In this document: positions 60,246-64,000 of the stretch, one piece after another
How positions within the stretch are numbered: position 1 is the stretch's first letter
How the letters are laid out: every line of letters begins with the position of its first letter
Assembly: GCA_963729215.1 (NCBI GenBank)
Contig: CAVSND010000015.1
Coordinates: forward strand, 29,808 to 93,807
Length of the DNA stretch: 64,000 nt
Source of the DNA: CAVQJU01 sp963729215
Lineage (GTDB): Bacteria > Acidobacteriota > Vicinamibacteria > Vicinamibacterales > CAVVIG01
Direction of reading: 5' to 3'
Made by a program: the position numbers and the translations under genes
The notes under the pieces: generated by a model
What the model saw: the letters and a program-made list of their open reading frames with translations, nothing else
What the model was told of the DNA's origin: nothing
Databases searched by the model: none

Positions 60246-61095
60246 CGGTCGATGGTAGCGCTTCGGAAAAGCTGCGCTGTGTCATCAATCGGACAGCCGC
60301 CTCGGTGGCCGTCGCGCTGATCATCGGCAACAACAGACAATAAAGAGGAAACGCGTCAAGTTTTCGGTAGGGACAACTGCCTGAACGTGCCGCATTGGGT
60401 CGGCGGTGGTCGGCTTGCGAATGGAGTCGTCCTGATAGGAGGCTGGGCGCCTGGCTGGCATACGCGGGAAGTCGTGCGACCAGCTCTTCGGGTTGGCTGA
60501 GCGCGACGAGATGACCGCCAGCCATCTCGTCTGCGGAGATGCCGAGGCGCTCGCGGGCGACCCGCTTCTGGAACTCGGCTGGCAGGAATCGGTCGTGGCG
60601 GGCAACAAGAGCGCGGGTCGGGACCGCGGGCCAGGCTGTGAAGGTGCAGCGGGACGCGAAGACCGTATCCGATTGGCGCGGTTCGCCTTGCGCCCAGGCC
60701 TCGTCGATCACCGGCTGCGGAACGTCAAAGAAGTCCGTGAGCGGTTCAAACGGTGCGTCGGCCTCGCGCCCATCGTGCAGGTTCTGCCGGCGCTTCGCCT
60801 CGCGATGACCTGTATTCCGCCACCACGCTCCCGGGCTCTCGTTGGGTTCCGGGATAATGGCGTTGACCAACACCAGTAGCGCGATGGCCACTTGGTCGCA
60901 CACCAGAGGCGCGGTAAAGCCAGCCATCGACTGCGCGACCAGAATCACCCGGCGCGGGTCACGATCACCAATCGCGCGGACAACTGTGGCGGCATACTCC
61001 GGAAGGCCTGCCGTATCATCGGCGGCCGGCAGAGCGACGGGAATCGCCTCGTGGCCATGATGTGTGAGCCGCGGCACCACCAAGTGCCAATACAT
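60190..61095 (-). CDS. Alpha/beta hydrolase-fold protein (start region damaged)
   Basis: About 300 residues starting at MYWHLVVPRLTHHGHEAIPV, where the expected lid-less alpha/beta hydrolase opening (VLVHGA...WYWHLVVPRL) is interrupted by a homopolymer run (G8A6 near 61115-61128 on plus) suggesting an error. Nucleophile elbow VILVAQSMAGF (Ser in AQSMAG), catalytic His in MAGGHLVALSQPEELVAR. The last 70 residues (QAPSLLSGRLHSQADHRRPN) are not family-like, and the true end may be earlier. Probably an esterase; substrate unknown. Confidence 0.68.
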   Translation of the reverse strand: MYWHLVVPRLTHHGHEAIPVALPAADDTAGLPEYAATVVRAIGDRDPRRVILVAQSMAGFTAPLVCDQVAIALLVLVNAIIPEPNESPGAWWRNTGHREAKRRQNLHDGREADAPFEPLTDFFDVPQPVIDEAWAQGEPRQSDTVFASRCTFTAWPAVPTRALVARHDRFLPAEFQKRVARERLGISADEMAGGHLVALSQPEELVARLPAYASQAPSLLSGRLHSQADHRRPNAARSGSCPYRKLDAFPLYCLLLPMISATATEAAVRLMTQRSFSEALPSTDVVPWGWMSGPCRVSQAP

Positions 61096-61201
61096 GCGCT
61101 TCCGCCCGCGCGGGGGGGGAAAAAACCTCTCTGACTCGGCTGTTCGATTGTCAGGGTTGCGCCCGTGAAAGAAAACGCGCACATCGGCACTATTTAGAGA
61201 G

Positions 61202-61618
61202 ATGCGCTATCTACGCCATGTGCTCCCCGCCGTGACCACGGTGTCGACCCTGTTGTTGGCCGGTTGCGGCGGAAACGGGGTCACGCCGACACCGCCGGGC
61301 AGCCCGAGCCCAATTCCGACCCCCACCGTGACCGCCAGCGCCTACATCCTCCCGAATGCCGTCACGCTGAACGACGGGGCGTTTGGCGACGAGCCCATTG
61401 TCATCTACAAGAGCGAGCGCCTGCGCTGGGTCAACGCGGACGGGCTGGCGCGTCTCGTCGTCGCCGACTCGCCGGATGCGACCGATTTTCGCCAGACCGG
61501 CGAGCTTCACGCCGGTGGCAGTGAACAGTCGTTCATCATGACCACGCCGGGGACGACCAGAATCCACTGCGCGATTCACCCCAACATGACCGGCACGCTG
61601 ATCGTCCGCGAGCACTAG
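61202..61618 (+). CDS. Cupredoxin-like lipoprotein
   Basis: 138 residues: lipobox STLLLAGCGGNG, Pro-rich linker (PTPPGSPSPIPTPTVTA), then a plastocyanin-like domain with the Cu-site loop CAIHPNMTGTL (Cys, His, Met ligands) and an earlier His (ELHAGG) as in blue-copper proteins. It is anchored in the outer membrane or inner-membrane periplasmic face and could carry electrons or copper. No Cu operon is adjacent. Confidence 0.88.
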   Translation: MRYLRHVLPAVTTVSTLLLAGCGGNGVTPTPPGSPSPIPTPTVTASAYILPNAVTLNDGAFGDEPIVIYKSERLRWVNADGLARLVVADSPDATDFRQTGELHAGGSEQSFIMTTPGTTRIHCAIHPNMTGTLIVREH

Positions 61619-61713
61619 CGGGACCGGCCGGTTTCAGGTAGTATCGCTGCGCCAGCGAGCGCTGGGCGAGGACTCCTGGTGGACGAGCCAGCTGTGCCCA
61701 GCCGGAGACGACG

Positions 61714-62222
61714 ATGAAGTTTGCAGAGGATGACAAAGCCGCTGTGACGCAGGTCCTCGCCGACTACTACGCGGCTTTCAGCACCCTCGACGCGCACGCA
61801 ACCGAGCCCTACTACCATGAGCCATCGCTGCTGGTCAGCCCGGCCGGCGTTGTGTCGACACCGACGCGCGGCGTCTGTGGCCGCTGTCTTTCAACCGGTG
61901 ATGGAAGGACTGCGGGCGCGGGGCTTCGCCAGGAGCCAGTTAATGAACCTCCGCCTCAAGCGAGTCAGCGCCTGCACCATGATCGCCGGGGGCGTCGCCG
62001 TACGCCGCACCGGCCGACGGAGAAGAATTGGAGCGGGCGGGCGTCGTGTACTTGCTGCAAAAGACAAACGCCACGTGGCAATTTGCAACAGTCGTGATGT
62101 CACGACGCGCCGACGACGCTTTTCGTCCCGCTCCCAGTGCCGACGACAGTGCCCGGCACGGCATCGCGCCGACGACTTCGTGGACAGAGCGCTGTCGGTA
62201 CGAAATCCGTCAGCTCGCGTAA
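61714..62222 (+). CDS. SnoaL/NTF2-like protein (frameshifted)
   Basis: The opening MKFAEDDKAAVTQVLADYYA, AFSTLDAHATEPYYHEPSLL is a typical NTF2-like start. One base slips near 61870 (STPTRG becoming RAASVAAVFQPVMEGLRARG) and another near 62010 before ERAGVVYLLQKTNATWQFAT, which is the last helix and strand. The final residues after RRADDAF are not convincing. A small cytoplasmic protein of unknown function. No leader is visible. Confidence 0.62.
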
Positions 62223-62345
62223 ATGAGCCAGCTTGTGCGCGCTGATGTCCTTGTTGAGCGACGCCATCCCCTCCGGGTCGATGGCCCGACTCTGAATCAA
62301 CGCCGCTGCAATGATGGCCTTAGCTTGGACTTGACTGTCGGTCAT
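62100..62345 (-). CDS. Small hypothetical protein
   Basis: 81 residues from MTDSQVQAKAIIAAALIQSR, with GGGAG about 7 bases before the ATG. The first 50 residues look like a real helical protein (EGMASLNKDISAHKLAHLRE). The rest becomes Arg/Gly/Thr-rich where it overlaps the neighbouring NTF2-like gene, so the true stop may be earlier if a base is missing. Function unknown. Confidence 0.5.
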   Translation of the reverse strand: MTDSQVQAKAIIAAALIQSRAIDPEGMASLNKDISAHKLAHLRELTDFVPTALCPRSRRRDAVPGTVVGTGSGTKSVVGAS

Positions 62346-62371
62346 GGATGGCTCCCTCAGACGGCTTTCCC

Positions 62372-63526
62372 TCAGACGGCTCTTCTCACCTGTTCCCTGA
62401 TAATCGCGTTCGCGGCGATTTCGATCCCTTCCGCATTCCAGTGCGTGTCATCCAGCCAGTAGATATAGCGGCCTTGCTGATACTTGCTGCTGCAGCCTGC
62501 ATGTACTCATCGGTGAGATTGATGACGGGAATCCCCTCTTGTCTGAGCCGGCTTCCAGACTCTTCAGATAGCGTGAGCCCTGAGGCTGCCCCCGCGCGGG
62601 CTCCCGAAGCATCGGATAGTAAATCGTGTACTTGTTGGGAACCATAAGCAGAACAAATTTCAGATGCGCTTCCGCGAGCTCGTCCGAAAGCTGTTTCCAG
62701 TATTGGATAGGACCATCCACGTCGCGAGCGGCATATTCGTTTTTCACTTCTTCGGGATAGAACAGAATCGGTACTGCCGTTCTCAGGGTTTCGCGGACCA
62801 CGCGGTCCTTGTAGGATTGGGCAGGATCACGTCGTTCTGCAGCATTTGCAGAAGATCTCGCGAATAGATTTCCAGCGGCGAAACCGTCGCGATATCGTCA
62901 GAATCGTCAGCCGGCCCGCCGCGGGTCTGCCACAGCGGCTTCGGATTGCAAAGCGTGTCGGCTTCGGCAAGCCAATCGTACTTGTCGGGAACCAGCCTTT
63001 TCCGAAACGGAAACCGTTCAAGATAATCCAGGATGACCGTGCCCTGCCCGGTTTGATTCATCTTCAGTTTTTTTGCGAGTGCGAGAATCCATCCGGACTG
63101 ATCCACGTCGGCGCCCCCCGCGTTGTATGCCTTGAGGCCGCCCAATTGCTGAAGCTGTCCGGATAACGTGTAGTTATCGTCGACTCCGGACCCGACGATA
63201 AAGGAGTCTCCCAGAAGAATGACGTCTGCCGGCCTGCCGTCGAAGATATCGGGCTTGTTGCGGTTGCCGCAGCCGTCCGTGGTAAAACTCTCCGGCCTGA
63301 ACTGTCGCAACTCCGGATAATTCCCGATGTGCGCCAGATCTCCGGAGGAGTGTGGATTGAAATATGTCCGGTTTGGCGCAAAGATGCCGGGCCGGCCGTG
63401 ATAGAGACTCATCGCTTCCCATGCCCTGAACGCGTATGATCTGCGGGCAGGAATCGCATGAAGAAATCGACCGCAAACAGGATGACGAGAAGTGCGACTG
63501 ACGAGTTTTCCAAAGCTGAATTTCAT
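62372..63526 (-). CDS. AlgX/AlgJ-like SGNH O-acetyltransferase (frameshifted)
   Basis: About 385 residues from MKFSFGKLVSRTSRHPVCG, with GGAGGG upstream. The SGNH block-I segment is VILLGDSFIVGSGVDDNYTL and the C-terminal Asp/His block is YWLDDTHWNAEGIEIAANAI. Breaks of one base near 62790, 62540 and 62470. Proteins of this type transfer acetyl groups to exopolysaccharides such as alginate or cellulose in the periplasm, taking acetyl from an MBOAT partner. The MBOAT gene is just upstream on the same strand. Confidence 0.78.
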
Positions 63527-63541
63527 GCCTCGCCCTCCTCT

Positions 63542-64000
63542 CTACAATTGGAAATACAGAAACGGTGACGGGTGACCGCTGGTGATGACCAGCATGGAAA
63601 CCAGAAACAAGGTCACGATGCCGACCGCCGCGGCGGGATGCCAATCGTGCTTCAACTCAAACGTATCTTTGCGAAATGCGCCACCAGCGCGGCGATCACC
63701 AGACAGGCTATCAATCCCGATTCGGCAGGAATACTTTGAGCCACGAGCCGGAGACGAAGCCGAACATTTTTTTCAGGACGAGTCGCCATTGTCATGTCGA
63801 CGGCACGAAAAAACACCCAGCCGATGATGACCAGAAAAAAATGTCCAGACCCGTTGGACGCAACGGGCAATTCGAATTTCGAGTCCTTCATGGCGCGATT
63901 AATCGCCAGCAGCCCACCGTGATATATCCCCCAGATCACGAACGTCCAGTTCGCGCCGTGCCAGAGCCCACCGAAAATCATGGTGAGCATCAGATTGCGA
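63542..64000 (-). CDS. AlgI-like MBOAT O-acyltransferase, C-terminal part (runs off the edge; frameshifted)
   Basis: C-terminal 150 or so residues of an MBOAT protein: MIFGGLWHGANWTFVIWGIY with the catalytic His (WHGANW), followed by HFFLVIIGWVFFRAVDMTMA and LVIAALVAHFAKIR, then VTLFLVSMLVITSGHPSPFL to a stop at 63542-63544. Breaks of one base near 63780, 63720 and 63670. The N-terminal part lies beyond the right edge. Together with the AlgX/AlgJ-like gene 15 bases downstream it would O-acetylate an extracellular polysaccharide. Confidence 0.8.

Noticed and set aside
1..64000. tRNA, rRNA, CRISPR or transposon
   Set aside because: I looked for T-loop patterns, regular spaced repeats and transposase or integrase text on both strands and found none; a proper scan (tRNAscan-SE, Infernal) was not possible here.

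Overview
The window is GC-rich, densely packed bacterial DNA. It most resembles a chromosome of Acidobacteriota, probably the Vicinamibacteria side. The clues are a PadR regulator overlapping an ADOP-type MacB/FtsX permease, a TonB receptor with an N-terminal carboxypeptidase-like domain, exported proteins of the 'PFPFVVHGREF' type, and many small secreted proteins. The taxonomic call is an inference from gene content. I see no rRNA, tRNA, CRISPR array, integrase or transposase. The only gene-free stretch over 300 bases is about 155-461, which holds a nitroreductase remnant and a palindrome.

Layout. 1-6.5 kb: a stress block with three universal-stress-protein genes, an MgtA-type P-type ATPase, a DUF883-like protein and a TraR/DksA zinc-finger protein. 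The outer genes of the block diverge from a region with two back-to-back sigma-54 promoters and a shared palindrome. 6.5-12.4 kb: an outer-membrane barrel protein, a HTH regulator, a VOC protein, an AAA ATPase, a GNAT acetyltransferase and secreted proteins. 12.4-18.2 kb: a TonB receptor, then PadR and an ADOP permease. 18.2-25.4 kb (minus strand): MgtC, an RDD membrane protein, an anti-sigma/ECF sigma pair, TatA, an HtrA protease, a diguanylate cyclase and an HlyD adaptor. 25.4-31.3 kb: two REP-like double hairpins, an OmpR-type regulator, and a histidine kinase/NtrC pair followed by two genes with sigma-54 promoters. 31.5-34.2 kb: an envelope methionine-repair operon (CcdA-TlpA fusion, MsrB). 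34.3-36.5 kb: two periplasmic beta-propellers, one a PQQ-type sugar dehydrogenase. 36.7-43.0 kb: a CzcCBA/CusCBA-type metal efflux operon. 43.0-47.5 kb: TetR with a perfect operator palindrome, a DUF6010 protein, a REC-MEDS regulator and an ECF sigma factor. 47.8-54.6 kb: a polyphosphate locus (Nudix, CYTH-CHAD, a ParA-like ATPase with a CYTH-like tail, PPK1, PPX). 54.9-58.4 kb: a very large APC-permease/MgtE fusion. 58.5-64 kb: phosphatases, a cupredoxin lipoprotein, and AlgX/AlgJ- and AlgI-like O-acetylation genes running off the right edge.

How the genes work together. The regulatory theme is sigma-54: four good GG-N10-GC promoters, one NtrC-type activator and candidate upstream activator sites link stress proteins and exported proteins. 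The metabolic themes are magnesium (MgtA, MgtC, MgtE fusion) and polyphosphate (PPK, PPX, CHAD, CYTH), which fit together because Mg2+ is the counter-ion of polyphosphate.

Caution on quality. About twenty genes carry single-base frameshifts, often compensated within the same gene, while other long genes are intact. This looks more like uncorrected indel error in the sequence than mass pseudogenisation. Such genes are given over their full inferred span and the break points are stated.
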